A stretch of DNA of 64,000 bases from Cyprinodon diabolis (taxonomy: Eukaryota; Chordata; Actinopteri; Cyprinodontiformes; Cyprinodontidae): assembly GCA_030533445.1 (NCBI GenBank), contig CM060083.1:29761166-29825165 (forward strand). Direction: 5' to 3'. Shown here piece by piece: positions 11,142 through 34,428 of the stretch. Position 1 is the first letter of the stretch. Every line of letters begins with the position of its first letter. The notes beneath the pieces were generated by a model that was not told where the DNA came from, did not search any database, and saw only the letters and a list, made by a program, of their open reading frames with translations. A program made the position numbers and the translations under genes.

Positions 11142-12389
11142 CACTATATTGCCAAAAGTATTTGCTCACCTGCCTTGACTCACATATGAGCTTAAGTGAC
11201 ATCCCGTTCCTAATCCATAGGGTTCAATATGACGTCGGTCCACCCTTTGCAGCTAGAACAGCTTCAACTCTTCTGGGAAGGCTGTCCACAAGGTTTAGGA
11301 GTGTGTTTATGGGAATTTTTGACCATTCTTCCAGAAGCGCATTTGTGAGGTCGCACACTGATGTTGGACGAGAAGGCCTGGCTCTCAGTCTCCGCTCTAA
11401 TTCATCCCAAAGGTGTTCTATCGGGTTGAGGTCAGGACTCTGTGCAGGCCAGTCAAGTTCATCCACACCAGACTCTGTCATCCATGTCTTTATGGACCTT
11501 GCTTTGTGCACTGGTGCACAGTCATGTTGGAAGAGGAAGGGGCCAGCTCCAAACTGTTCCCACAAAGTTGGGAGCATGGAATTGTCCAAAATGTCTTGGT
11601 ATGCTGAAGCATTCAGAGTTCCTTTCACTGGAACTAAGGGGCCAAGCCCAGCTCCTGAAAAACAACCCCACACCATAATCCCCCCTCCACCAAACTTTAC
11701 ACTTGGCACAATGCAGTCAGACAAGTACCGTTCTCCTGGCAACCGCCAAACCCAGACCCGTCCATCAGATTGCCAGATGGAGAAGCGCGATTCGTCACTC
11801 CAGAGAACGCGTCTCCACTGCTCTAGAGTCCAGTGGCGGCGTGCTTTACACCACCGCATCCGACGCTTTGCATTGCACTTGGTTATGTATGGCTTGGATG
11901 CAGCTGCTCGACCATGGAAACCCATTCCATGAAGCTCTCTGCGCACTGTTCTTGAGCTAATCTGAAGGCCACATGAAGTTTGGAGGTCTGTAGTGATTGA
12001 CTCTGCAGAAAGTTGGCGACCTCTTCGCACTATGCGCTTCAGCATCCGCTGACCCCGCTCCGTCAGTTTACGTGGCCTACCACTTCGTGGCTGAGTTGCT
12101 GTCGTTCCCAAACACTTCCATTTTCTTATAATACAGCTGACAGTTGACTGTGGAATATTTAGGAGCGAGGAAATTTCACGACTGGATTTGTTGCACAGGT
12201 GGCATCCTATCACAGTTCCACGCTGGAATTCACTGAGCTCCTGAGAGCGACCCATTCTTTCACAAATGTTTGTAAAAACAGTCTGCATGCCTAGGTGCTT
12301 GAATTTATACACCTGTGGCCATGGAAGTGATTGGAACACCTGATTCCAATAATTTGGATGGGTGAGCAAATACTTTTGGCAATATAGTG
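11142..12389 (-). mobile_element. full-length Tc1-like transposon, apparently intact
   Basis: A 1248-bp element flanked by TA on both sides (11140-11141 and 12390-12391), as expected of Tc1/mariner insertion. The termini are 29-bp perfect inverted repeats beginning CACTATATTGCCAAAAGTAT, after which the arms diverge. This is the short-ITR type, unlike the roughly 200-bp ITRs of the other Tc1 families in this window. It carries a single uninterrupted transposase gene and lies between nsmce4a and tacc2. Confidence 0.95.
11224..12255 (-). CDS. Tc1-like DD34E transposase, intact ORF
   Basis: A 343-aa cut-and-paste transposase, the usual Tc1 length (about 340). I start it at the ATG at 12255 ([13 protein letters not shown]), which lies inside the element; an upstream in-frame start at 12405 falls outside the transposon. 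Visible parts in order: an N-terminal paired-like HTH domain (about 1-55), a GRPR-type motif SGRPRKL (about 58-64), a second HTH (about 70-120), then the catalytic domain with D154 (WSDESRF), D245 (QHDCAPVH) and E280 ([10 protein letters not shown]), 34 residues between the last two. There are no stops or frameshifts, and it ends GGPTSY. Activity cannot be judged from sequence, but nothing obvious disables it. Confidence 0.93.
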   Translation of the reverse strand: MGRSQELSEFQRGTVIGCHLCNKSSREISSLLNIPQSTVSCIIRKWKCLGTTATQPRSGRPRKLTERGQRMLKRIVRRGRQLSAESITTDLQTSCGLQISSRTVRRELHGMGFHGRAAASKPYITKCNAKRRMRWCKARRHWTLEQWRRVLWSDESRFSIWQSDGRVWVWRLPGERYLSDCIVPSVKFGGGGIMVWGCFSGAGLGPLVPVKGTLNASAYQDILDNSMLPTLWEQFGAGPFLFQHDCAPVHKARSIKTWMTESGVDELDWPAQSPDLNPIEHLWDELERRLRARPSRPTSVCDLTNALLEEWSKIPINTLLNLVDSLPRRVEAVLAAKGGPTSY

Positions 12390-14427
12390 TAGCAGAATGA
12401 AACAATGCTCAATGTTTCAAAAATAGCTCTATTAGATGCTTTACAATCTATAAATATATCAAATGTAAAAAATAAAAGGGATTCAGCAACAAATTACTCA
12501 CCATCTATCACAATTTTCATCTAATAAAATGCTAAAGGAGACACTTCACCAAAAAAAAGCTAACAGATGAAACTTACCGCCTATAAAAAAAAATTCAGCA
12601 CTGCAACAATGAGACAGGTTCCAGCCTTCAGGTTTGTTTACTGTCAAACTAATGCATCTGTGCTGCCGCCTGAGGAACCCGGGTTCCTCTGTTGCTATTT
12701 TAGCCCTGGACACAAGGCAGCGTGGGGACATGCGTGGGGAGGGGAGGGAGGGGAACTAACTGGAGCTGGAGTAGCCATGTCTGCTGAGCAGGGAGGTGGT
12801 AGGTTGATGAACTGTAAACAAACCGGGCCACTAACAGCAGGATGGGGGTTTAATGATTTAGAGTAATTCATACCCCTTGAACTTTTCACTTTCTCAGCCA
12901 CAGTGAAGTAAAAAAAAATAATACAATGGAGGTCTTGTTTCTCTTTTTTTACTTATATCAGATTAAATAAGTGTTGGATTTTTATCTGGACTTTTTCATT
13001 TTGACACATAAACATGTTTTTGACCTAAAGTGTAGCTCTCCCTCTCTCCACACCCCTCCCAACTCCACAAATATACATAAGATCATCCTAAAAGTCTAGA
13101 GTCCCTCTATCAGGATGTAAAAGCACAATTGTTTCCCCATAGTTTAACAAAGTGGTGATCTGTTCACTTATACACTATGGGTGGATCTTTGTTTTTCCTA
13201 AAAATGCCAAATAAAACACATTATTTACAGATACATCATGACAAAATGTGCAAAGATTAAAGGGTTGCGACCACATCTGCTAGGCAATGAAGCAGGCTGC
13301 AGGTGTTCCACCTGTAGGATGACCCTGTACACTTATTGCCAGTGGCATTTTCAGGGTGTTGGTGCTTGCTTGTTGACTGCCAGGTAAAAATACATGCACA
13401 CAATTAAAAGACTGTGACGCTCAGAGAGCTGCTCCATTAAACGGAAGCAACATCTTCACACTGAGACAGGAGATGGATGAAAGTGGATGTGGTTCCTCTT
13501 CTATCTGCCATTTGTAAAGGCCACTTTAAACAAGCACAGCAGTCTACAAATCATTCCTATAAATAGCCTGCTTCTGATCAGCTGTTTCCTACAAACCAGC
13601 CTCAATATGTGTTACTTCTGGTTCCTAGTATTAGAGCTACTTATTTAATTAAACATATAAGCCCAAAGTGTCACTCTATCTCCCATTTTCCTCTGCAAGC
13701 ACAACCCTTTTGCTTATCCTCAGCTCCTGCTCTCTGCAGAACATTTCCCTGCTGCTTTGAACCCCCTGTCCATCTTAAATATACACTCCACCTCTCCCTG
13801 AATGAAAAGCTTCCATTCAACAGTGTCTTCCTCTCTGTTTACCTGCTTGTGTGAGATTCCAATGCAGCTCCCCATCCTGTATTCCATGTCCTCCTCTGGC
13901 GAAGTGACCCTGGCGCTACACGGCTTGCAGAGCACCTTTCTGCAGAACTGCATCTTTATCAGTCGGCTTCAGCATCACCAGAACAAGCAGATCACTGCAG
14001 TGTGCACGCCTCCATGTCTGGCTGTGTGTGTGTGCATCACTGGCTGTGATGCCTGCGGTCCTCCTGTGACATTAATTCCCTAGTCACTGTTACATACAAT
14101 CCCATTCAATCAAGTGAATGTGATGGAAGTGGAAAAAAGGAGATGCTCCCTGCAGCCTCAGATGCAGCTGAGCTTTAAATCACAGTGTAGGAGCGCAAAC
14201 TGAGGCTTTGCTTTGGAGGGAAAAAAAATCTCAGTGAGGGGAGAGGAAAGGATGGGAGGGAGGGAGCAAAAACATTCCTGTCTCTTTAAGAGACCCAAGA
14301 CAATGCAACGATGATGCTGCTGCTAGAGCTTCAGTGTGTGGAATTACCAGGATGGTAAACTGCATTTAATCAGATGACTCAGCTAAAATGGAGCAGAAAA
14401 CAAGAGTTTAAACAGAAAACTTTTTTT
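12390..14427. other. spacer between nsmce4a 3' end and tacc2
   Basis: Mixed composition with a GC-richer, less AT-skewed stretch at 12660-12860 and 13260-14350 that could hold upstream non-coding tacc2 exons. I could not place splice borders convincingly. No transposon ends recognised. Confidence 0.4.
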
Positions 14428-14446
14428 TTTATTGAAACCTTTTATT
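14428..14446 (-). terminator. nsmce4a polyadenylation signals
   Basis: Two AATAAA hexamers on the minus strand (plus-strand tttatt at 14428-14433 and 14441-14446), about 200 bp after the nsmce4a stop. They are the first good signals downstream. Confidence 0.55.
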
Positions 14447-14642
14447 GAAACATGTAACAGAAGTACAGTTTACATTTTCCTCATATCAGAAAAATAAACT
14501 TTTCAATAACATTTTACTTGGCATAAAGAACATTTGTGAAATCCTAAATGGATATTTCTTATTAATAAAAACATCAACAAAATATTTCAGGAAAAAAGAA
14601 GTTGGTCACATAAAACCTAAACCGTTAAAGAAAAAAGTGCTG

Positions 14643-25979
<11,337 letters not shown>

Positions 25980-26079
25980 GTTCAACGAAATGAAGACAAA
26001 AGGAAATATAGAGCAAGTTTACTAAAGTCATGACTAATTAGTTACCCTCAACCAGTACGGAGATACGTTTTTTACATAT

Positions 26080-26519
26080 TGTTTGCATAAAGGAGAGCTA
26101 CCGCAGGTCATTCATCCCTACTGCCACCAGACTCTACAATGCAACACTAAAACGGCAATAACTTGTGCAATGTGTAAAGTGGAATTACTATGTAAAACCC
26201 TGTGCAATAAGCTATTTCTCTATATTTGACATCCAGTACAATAACTAGATATAAATATCCATCTATATAAATACCCATGTTAACACCCTGTGCAATAACC
26301 CTATGTAATTATTCTGCATATTAATATATAAAAAAAAATTATATATATATATATATATCTCAAATATGCGGATGCACTGTATAAACTGTATATATATATC
26401 CCATGCACCTTTTTCTTCCTTTGGAACCTTGTTCTTCTTATTTTGACTATTTGAGCTGATGTAACGAGTAAATTTCTCCCCTGTGGGATCAATAAAGTCA
26501 ATCAGTCAATCAATCAATG
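26080..26519 (+). mobile_element. 3' end of a LINE
   Basis: It reads CAGGTCATTCATCCCTACTG, then CACCAGACTCTACAATGCA, several GTGCAATAA motifs, an (AT)n stretch near 26335-26360, and finishes CCCCTGTGGGATCAATAAAG followed by CAATCAATCAATC. This is the usual 3'-UTR and tail pattern of fish LINEs. Only the tail is present, as expected of 5' truncation. Confidence 0.6.
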
Positions 26520-26539
26520 ATCTTTGTTAGTTATGATGA

Positions 26540-27045
26540 AGTAGAAAGTATTATTGTCCTCCATCTTGGAGAGAAATATCAGCTGTACTGCTGCCATCAA
26601 CACTTTTGTTTATAGATGTTGGAGATTTGCCTGTTTTTCCAGTGTAGTCCTGTTTCTCTGACTGTAACTGGCTGGATGTGCTCTCTTCATCCTCTGACTT
26701 GGGAGCTGGCTCGGAGCTCATCTGCCTGGCTGTGTGTTTCCTGGATGGGGACTCCTTTTACAGTTACGTTTTGTATCTCTGCTTCTGTTTCCTTGAACCC
26801 CAGTCTGCCTCAGCAGATTGCCACTCACACTCAGCCTGGTTTTGCTGGAGGTTTCTTCCTGTTAAAAGGGAGTTTTTCCTCCCCACTGTTGCTACAAGCA
26901 TGCTTAATGTGAGGGGTTACATTTGAGTCAATGAGTCGATGCAATCAACTGGTTTTCCTTACATAGAAAATATTGAATCAATCTGACGGTATGATCTGGT
27001 GAACCTTGAGATGACATGTGTTGTGAAATAAACTGAATTGAATTA
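26540..27045 (+). repeat. dispersed SINE-like repeat, copy 2 (fuller copy)
   Basis: Contains the widespread fish block TTTTGCTGGAGGTTTCTTCC, TGTTAAAAGGGAGTTTTTCC and a tail ending CTGAATTGAATTAATG. It matches 9690-10137 at both ends and retains the internal part lost there. Confidence 0.65.
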
Positions 27046-27677
27046 ATGTACAAATATCTCTGAAAATAGTAGTTATACAGCACTTCTTTCCAAGTCAGAT
27101 AGCTTACACTACATTCAGTCATTCACTCACACACTGATGGTAGCAAGCTAAATGGTAGCCACAGCTGCCCTGAGGCTCAATGACAGAAGCAAGGCTGCAG
27201 TACACTGTCACCACCATCAGTAGGTGAAATGTCTTGCCCAAGGACACAACCACACTGAGCCAGAGCCGGGATTTGAACCGACAACTCTCCAGTTCCAGGG
27301 CAAACTCCGGCATCCGGCGCCAATGTCGACCACCGACATATTAAAGACAAAAATGACAAACTACTGTACCTAGATAATTATTGAGCACACAAGGACAGTT
27401 GCAAATTAAACTTAACGGTAAAGATTGGTGTTAAATGAAAGCTAACGCTAGCTATAACGATAACGTTAACAGTAACGTTTAAATTTTGGTTTAATCGATA
27501 AAACCTACCTTGGTGCGTACGGGATGAAATATAAAAACAATTAAAAACACCAAAAGGAATTTAAAATAAAACTCAAAAAAGCTACTTTGAAATTTCAAAA
27601 ACTTTCCTCCTACTTTCCAGCGCTCATAGACAGGAAGTTGTTTTGAAGGTTTTTTTAGAACTTGTCTAAATAAAAGC

Positions 27678-28125
27678 ATGGGCTGTGTTCATATTCAGCG
27701 GTTGCATCATCCAAAGGACACGCGTCTTTGTGTTTACGTCATAGCGCGGCGACGAGTCCTGTTCGTATTGGAAGACTCGCCATTATGTGGTAGACAAATT
27801 CAGCGAGTTAAAGCTGATTAAAACTGATTCTGTTCCTGCTCGACACATTAAACAGCTCGGAGCTGTCAACCGCCCCAAGATGGCGCCACCATATCATGCC
27901 AGCGCCCATAGGCTTATATGTATATGTATGACTTTGGTGTCAACTGTCACGGTTGCTAGGCGACAGAACGTACGGGCGATGAAATCCGAAGAACAATGGA
28001 GCTGTTTGAATCCATAGCCAAAACTTTTTTGGCCTCCTTATTTGGACGGACCTCAAAGGACCCAATCCTTTTTGTAGATTGCGCCCTTGGAGGACGTAGC
28101 ATCTGAAATCGAAAACACCCACTAA
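27678..28125. mobile_element. probable non-autonomous DNA element (imperfect TIRs)
   Basis: The left end GGGCTGTGTTCATATTCAGC and the inverse of the right end (GTGGGTGTTTTCGATTTCAG) are similar over about 38 bp. The interior is CpG-richer than its surroundings and holds TTTACGTCATAGCGC and CCAAGATGGCGCC (CRE-like and YY1-like). I found no clear target duplication, so a native promoter region is an alternative reading. Confidence 0.4.
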
Positions 28126-28698
28126 TGGAAAGCACAGGACTGCTTCCTGTTCTTCTTCTGTTGGAATTAACTGTTGACAAACCAACCCAAGGTGGAATTA
28201 CTGCCACCCACCAGACTGATGTGTGATGTTCACACAATCCTTTCTGCAAAATCTATTAACAGCCTCAACTTTAATTTTAAATGGAAAGATAAAAGTTTAT
28301 CAGAAATGCTGATTAAAGATTAAAAAAAAGTAAGAGCTTGATGGTCCTCTCAAAGAATATAATTTGTAAATCTGTTTCCTAATCTAACCAAAGGAAACAA
28401 AGTTAAACATGTAAATAAAATAAAAGGGTCCTTTTCTTAATCTTAATCAAATTACCTGAAGTTTGTGGTTAAGATTAATGGAGAAAAAAAAAGGTTCAAG
28501 GTTCAATGCCCTTAAAAAGCACTTCAAGTTAATGTTTTACCTGCTTATATATTTCTTTTTGCTACTTGTTCTGATGAAACCATTAATCTAGAGCTATGAG
28601 AAGGTAGTCCACAGAGGTAGAGACATTCAGTAAAGCATCTCTTCTTTTAAAGCTGTTATAAGTGCAACTTGTGCAATAGAGGTGTGTGGAGTAGCATT

Positions 28699-28735
<37 letters not shown>

Positions 28736-29237
28736 AATTTCTATTAAATGTTCTGATATTGACTCTGAGGAACCGAAAAATGTGTTTTCTCCTTTGGAAA
28801 GTTAATCTATTAAGAGGTTTATTTTAAAAACTGATGCTAAAATGCTGAAATGAATACCATTAAGCAATAGAAAGCGATATAGGTTAATGCTGAACTGTCA
28901 TGTTATTATCACAATGTAACAGTTTTTCTTTTATGGTTAAAACAAAGTAAGTCCAGCTAAACTCGGCTTAAAACTGCACAGATACACAAAAAAAAACCAA
29001 AACACTGAATTAAGCTGTCATTATTTGGAAATATCAGCTACAAAATTCTGCAGAATGTGAAGATTTTTATCACCTTGTTTTATATACATATTTTTCTAAT
29101 CTTAGCTTTATACTTTATAATTTAATACTTTTTTTTTTCAATGACAACACATTTTGATAGAAAACATCGAAAAAGCTAAGTTTACAACTCGTTTCCCCTA
29201 AAAGATGACTTAATAAAAAGAATATTCCTTTTACACT
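28126..29237. other. spacer between the ZIP9-like gene and nsmce4a
   Basis: AT-rich, with an (AT)n microsatellite at about 28699-28731. No exon or transposon recognised. Confidence 0.45.
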
Positions 29238-29243
29238 TTTATT
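29238..29243 (-). terminator. candidate polyadenylation signal of the ZIP9-like gene
   Basis: AATAAA on the minus strand about 920 bp after the stop codon. It implies a 3'UTR of roughly 0.9 kb; other weaker signals exist. Confidence 0.35.
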
Positions 29244-30164
29244 ATTATTCTTTTTGGGTATGTTTGGTATGTGCTTATATTTAATGAAAACAGCTAGAAA
29301 GAACAACTTAAACATATTTTTTAATCACCTTTACATATTAAAACTTTTCAGTCATTTGGCATTATTCACCAAAGTTATAAGATAAAATGAGAGGTATGAA
29401 AAGCAAAATTCGGCTCCAAATCCACAAGGTGATTTGGAGAGATTGTGCAAAACATAGCAGGATATAACCTTGTAAAAATACTATAAAACCCAGGAACAAT
29501 AATATGAATAAAATGGGGTTGTAAGTAGTATTGTCAGCCAAGATACAAAGGATTTCATCACTACTTACTTGGTATCCCCAAATAAAAAAAATCAGATTGA
29601 TATTTAGTTTTCAGAGCTCGATTTAAGGCTTTGCAATTAAAATGTTGAAGCTTATTACACAACATTCATAGGGCCACGTTAAAAAATAAAGCTTCACAAA
29701 AAAAAATCCATCAAAAATAGAAAGTAACTTTGCACTTTTCATGTATTTTAAGTGGATTCCTCAGCATTTAAGCTAAGCAAATAAATACAAAAGGAACAGC
29801 TAGTCACAAGGGGAAACATCTCATTCAGTTTGCATTCCTTTATGTTTAGCTGATGTTTTTAAACTCTACATAAAAACAAAATGTAGTGCAAACTGCAAAA
29901 GCTAGATTCCACATTTTTGCACGACAGTATCAAATTATTCTCTTGTTCTACCGGTAAATCTACCCACCGGGTGTGATTTTACTTGTACCTCCTCAAAAAA
30001 TATGCCTCTTTTGTTTCCTTGTAATGGAAACTTAGGTGAAAGAGAAAACTCTTGTCAAAACCTGGAAAGCTCCAAAGAAGCAGAAACAATGGCAGGTTTA
30101 TATCATTCCTGCAATAAGAGAGTGTTCTGTTTTTTTTAACCGTGCAGTAAACTCCCATTCTCTT

Positions 30165-31009
30165 TCAGTCATCGTGGAGTCCAAGGGCCAACACAACAGG
30201 GAGCCCCACACCAAGGATGAGAGTGAGGCTCTCCAGGAGCCCCAGGTGTCTGGTCTGGTGGGTCACCACGTCATTGTGCTCCTGGCTGTTTGAGATGGGT
30301 TCTTCTATCCTGCTATAGCTGACCTCAGGGAGGACGTGCACAGTGGCTACATAAAGGAAAGTCCCTGCTGAGAACAGCATCCCAACTCCTGTTGCAATAA
30401 GCTGCTCCTCAGAGGATTTTCCAGTCTGTGGAAAAATACAAACACAGATACAGTTGGTTAAATCTGCAAAGCACAGTGTCACTAGATGTTGCCAATGTGT
30501 ATTATGTTACAGCGTGCAGTATGAAGTAAGTGCTGATAGCGACTACAGGCGCAGCAGCTGAGAAGGCCAGTAAATGTCCCTGAATGTACTTCTTCTCAAG
30601 GCCTGCATGCATCAGGAAGGAAACCAAACCAAAGGCAGCAGGAGCCTGAAGGCCAAAAAAAAAAAGGAAAAAAAAAACACAGATGTCATCCACTTCTTTT
30701 TTTTCTTTTTTCTTTTTTTTTTTACATCTTTTTAAAATAACTACACAGCTTAATTAGTGACAGTTTCTCTTACCTTATGCAGAATGACAGCAAAAAACAC
30801 AATCACCTGTACAGTGACTTGGCCTGTGGCCACAGCAGCACCGAGAGCAAATCCATCAGCTGGAGACAAGAACGATCATTTTAATCGGCTATTAGCTTAT
30901 AAAGAAAAAAAGTGGCCTGTGTTAAAATGGCTTTGATAGGGTGTGAAGTCAGATTTTAGCTCAAGGAAACTTCCTTATTTTAAGATTCTGAAGTCAAGGC
31001 CTCTTGGCT

Positions 31010-31040
<31 letters not shown>

Positions 31041-33168
31041 CAGTGCATGAATCCTATGCTGAGTCACATGAGGGCATGAATATCCTGGATTTGTTGGGGA
31101 TTTCTCATGCTTGTGTCCTATGAATCCTTATGCACTCACAGACAGAGAGCCCAGCATAAAAAAAAAAAAAAGCTTAACAGCTTGAATTCCTTATGTAATA
31201 TGTTAAGGTTTTTGTTTGTATAACTTCACAAGGCGTGAATAGTTTCTGAAGGTTCTGGATATTTAGCTGACATTTCATGAGACAACATACCAGCAGCATG
31301 GATAACCAGCCCCATGGTGGCTGTGATGTGAGCGTTGTTCGACATTTGTGTTGTTCGATCTGAAATCAGACATATTCAGATGATAAACAAAGTGATGGAA
31401 GGTTGGATCTAAAACATTGCTCCAACAGTGAGTTATTAAAACTTACCCTGCTTGGAAAAGTATCCCCCAATCTGATCGACAACAAACATGAAGGTGAACC
31501 CAAAGGTCAAAGCTACGCTGACATAAAACCGAGGCGGTGAGCTTCCATCGCTGGAAGATGCACTTTCTTCACTGGCATTTGGTGCTAATGGAGAATCAGA
31601 GGATTCTGCAGACAAAAGATGGAGGGGGGGATCAAAGTGAGGCGAGAACAGCTCTAACTTCAATGGTTTGAAATGAAACATGCACATTTTAATGGGAGAG
31701 GATGGGCTGCATCACGTAACAGTTGTCAAAGCAACCAAAGACAAAGAAGGTAGAGGGATGGGAATCAGGTTGTTAAAAATTCAAACCTCTCCACGAATCC
31801 TCCAGTAAGCCCACACCCTCAGGTATAGTGATGGCCAGCGCGGTCCCACACAGTAGGCCTGCTCCCAGAATGGACACAAACTGCAGGCTTTTCTGTCAGG
31901 TTTGAAATTCAATACATCAGTTTAGGCTTTATTCTTAAAAACCTATTAAGCCAGACCCAAAGATAAGCCATAGAAGCTGCTTTTTGGACCCATGGTCGGG
32001 GGGCTTCAACAGTGTGGATCCCAGAACATTTTAGTACAGTTTCTCAAGTAGCTGTTTTAATACAAGAGTTTTTTGTATCTAAAACAATGACATAACCCTG
32101 CTGTAATTAATGTGGTAGTTTAAACACATCAGGGAGAGGAAACGCTAATGGTTAACACTAACTTCAAAGGACTCCCAACTAAAACTCATTTTTAAGTCAA
32201 CCCCCAACAAGCAACAATATTAATTAACAATTAAAACCTGAAATTTGATAAGACAAACCAGTAATGATATCATACATGAGTTTTTTTTAAAGGTAAGCGC
32301 TTCAGGGGGGGTTGGGGCTAACACGTGAAGGGGTGTCCAGGCTGCAGCCATATGCTCTTGGCTCGTTTTGTTACCTTCAAAGCAACATGCAGTGTGCTCA
32401 AGAGGATAATAAATGTCCCAGCACAGCAGCGGAGGTTCAAGTTCTGCTAAATATCAACTTTAAAAGATAAAAGTGGAAGTGCCCCCAGGAGCCCTATTCC
32501 CTCACCATCTCAACAGCACCACCCCCATACTTACTTCTCATTTCACTTTACCAAATTAGACTATTTGCAGGTCCTAAGCATGAAATAAGGATAAAAACAT
32601 TTAAATTACAGATTGCAATGTGACAAAAATAGCAAAAAAGCCAAGAGTAATTGATAACTTCCCAAGAGGGTGTAAATTATGCTGTTTATCATTAAAAAAA
32701 TGAAGTAAACATGTGTAAAGTTACTGATTATAATGTTATTCTGTTATTAAAGTGTAATAATTTACGCTGTGTTTAAAATAGTGACATTTTCTATGTATAC
32801 ATGTGGACAAAAACACAAGACAAATAAACTTGAATAGTCTTTCCTAATTCTACAATGATCTAGACCTTTATTTAAAATTCCACCAAATAATTATTACTCA
32901 TACAATTAATTACAATTAAGCCCCTAATAAGAGCCCCTTTTTAACCTTTGACCGCCCCTGGACGAGCATCATCCCTACGAAGCGAGTTAAAAGATTAAAA
33001 TATACTAGAACTATACTGATAGTTCCACCTGTTGGTATTTTTTTTAAAAGAGGGAGTTAAAATAAAACTTACCACAGAGAGTTTGAACAACAGCGGAATG
33101 AATCCCAGCAGGAATGAGCCTATAAACATCGCCACAGATATAAAAGTAATAGTCAGCCCCTCGTCCAT
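30165..33168 (-). CDS. slc39a9: ZIP9-family zinc transporter (slc39a9 or a close paralogue)
   Basis: SLC39A9/ZIP9 moves zinc into the cytosol from outside or from Golgi, and in vertebrates also acts as a membrane androgen receptor. Seven minus-strand exons join in phase: 33073-33168, 31787-31892, 31447-31605, 31291-31359, 30774-30859, 30511-30645, 30165-30425, giving 912 nt and 303 aa (human 307). Family marks: [13 protein letters not shown] in TM2, FVVDQIGG, the metal-site motif HAAADG (H141, D145), [19 protein letters not shown] (H171) and [20 protein letters not shown]. The start ([14 protein letters not shown]) opens directly into TM1. Oddity: the cytosolic loop that is His-rich in human ZIP9 is Ser/Asp/Glu-rich here ([14 protein letters not shown]), and the C-terminal His cluster is reduced. 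It may therefore be a divergent paralogue rather than the orthologue. Confidence 0.88.
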
Positions 33169-34390
33169 GGCGACGGCTGCTTCCTCCCAGGTCCTATCAA
33201 CTTTTAGCTGAATCTCGTATAATTTATTTATGTCAGGTTCTCCAGAAAGCTAAACGGTCTCTCAAAGTTTCCTCGTTACTTCTTTTGTTTATGTTTCCAC
33301 GTCGCACCTCTGTCTTCCTCCCTTTCCCCTGGAAAACCTCCCTCACAGCCAGCCTGTACCTGGCACGCTTTAGCTGTGCGCAATTGTACGGTTTATTACG
33401 GTACGTCTTATGAACTACTTTCAAATTAAAAGCTTACTTTTGACACATTGAGCCAATCAAAGCCAAATTATAATTCGAGCAAACTGAGATTATTTATAGC
33501 TTATACAAGAATGTTGATTCCAAAACGGGGACCCCTTTAACAAACAATAAAGCCGATGGATCATACGGAGAAAAATATAAAGGCCTGTGACAGTTCTGGT
33601 ATTTCAAAGTCCACGATAAAATATTCATACAAATAAATAACAATTGCAAAATACAGAAAATACATTTTTCTTAATCATTTTTTTCATAAAACTAATTAAA
33701 TCCACTAAACTTGGTGTAAGGGGAGGATAAACTACTTCTGGTAATGTATACCATTTACTGTTATATAACCTCCAAAGTAAGGCTGGGCAGATAAAAACAA
33801 AAAAAACAAAGCTTCTCAAGTAAATTTCCCTAAATATAACCAAACATCTAGAACGCCATTTGCAGGAGGTTTACAGTTGACAGAGCGATACTGAATTAAT
33901 TTTCTAACAAGAATTGTATATATATTCTAAATAGCCAATATAAATTATAAAACGTTTTAAAAATTCTGAAAATGGTCAGACATCTTGGAAGTCTGCTTTT
34001 ATTTTGAAGTAACAATAATACCGTAATAAAAGGTATTTGGGCAGTGTGAAAACCGGCTCCCAGCTGCGCATCAGGTTTTTTGAAGCTTTGTTGCCAGTAT
34101 ATTGGTATCACTGGGCTATAACAAATAGAAATTGTGATAATAACATTTTTTAGATAATACATTAAAAAACGTTATCTATAGGAAAGAAAATCATGCATTG
34201 CAGAAAAAAAAAAATCACTTAATGAATTCCTGCCATTTATGTAAGCAATAATATGTGGGAAAAAGATACAAAAATTACCTTTAATAGAGCTTAGAAAATA
34301 AATATGTTATTAGAAAACAATAGTATTTTTCTTCACAAATTATATAAACTAAAGTCAAGTTAGGCCAGCATCTGACTTATGAAAGATAGG

Positions 34391-34428
<38 letters not shown>

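Noticed and set aside
12256..12405. N-terminal extension of the intact Tc1 transposase (393-aa reading)
   Set aside because: The upstream start lies outside the transposon; the internal ATG at 12255 gives the normal family length and sequence start.
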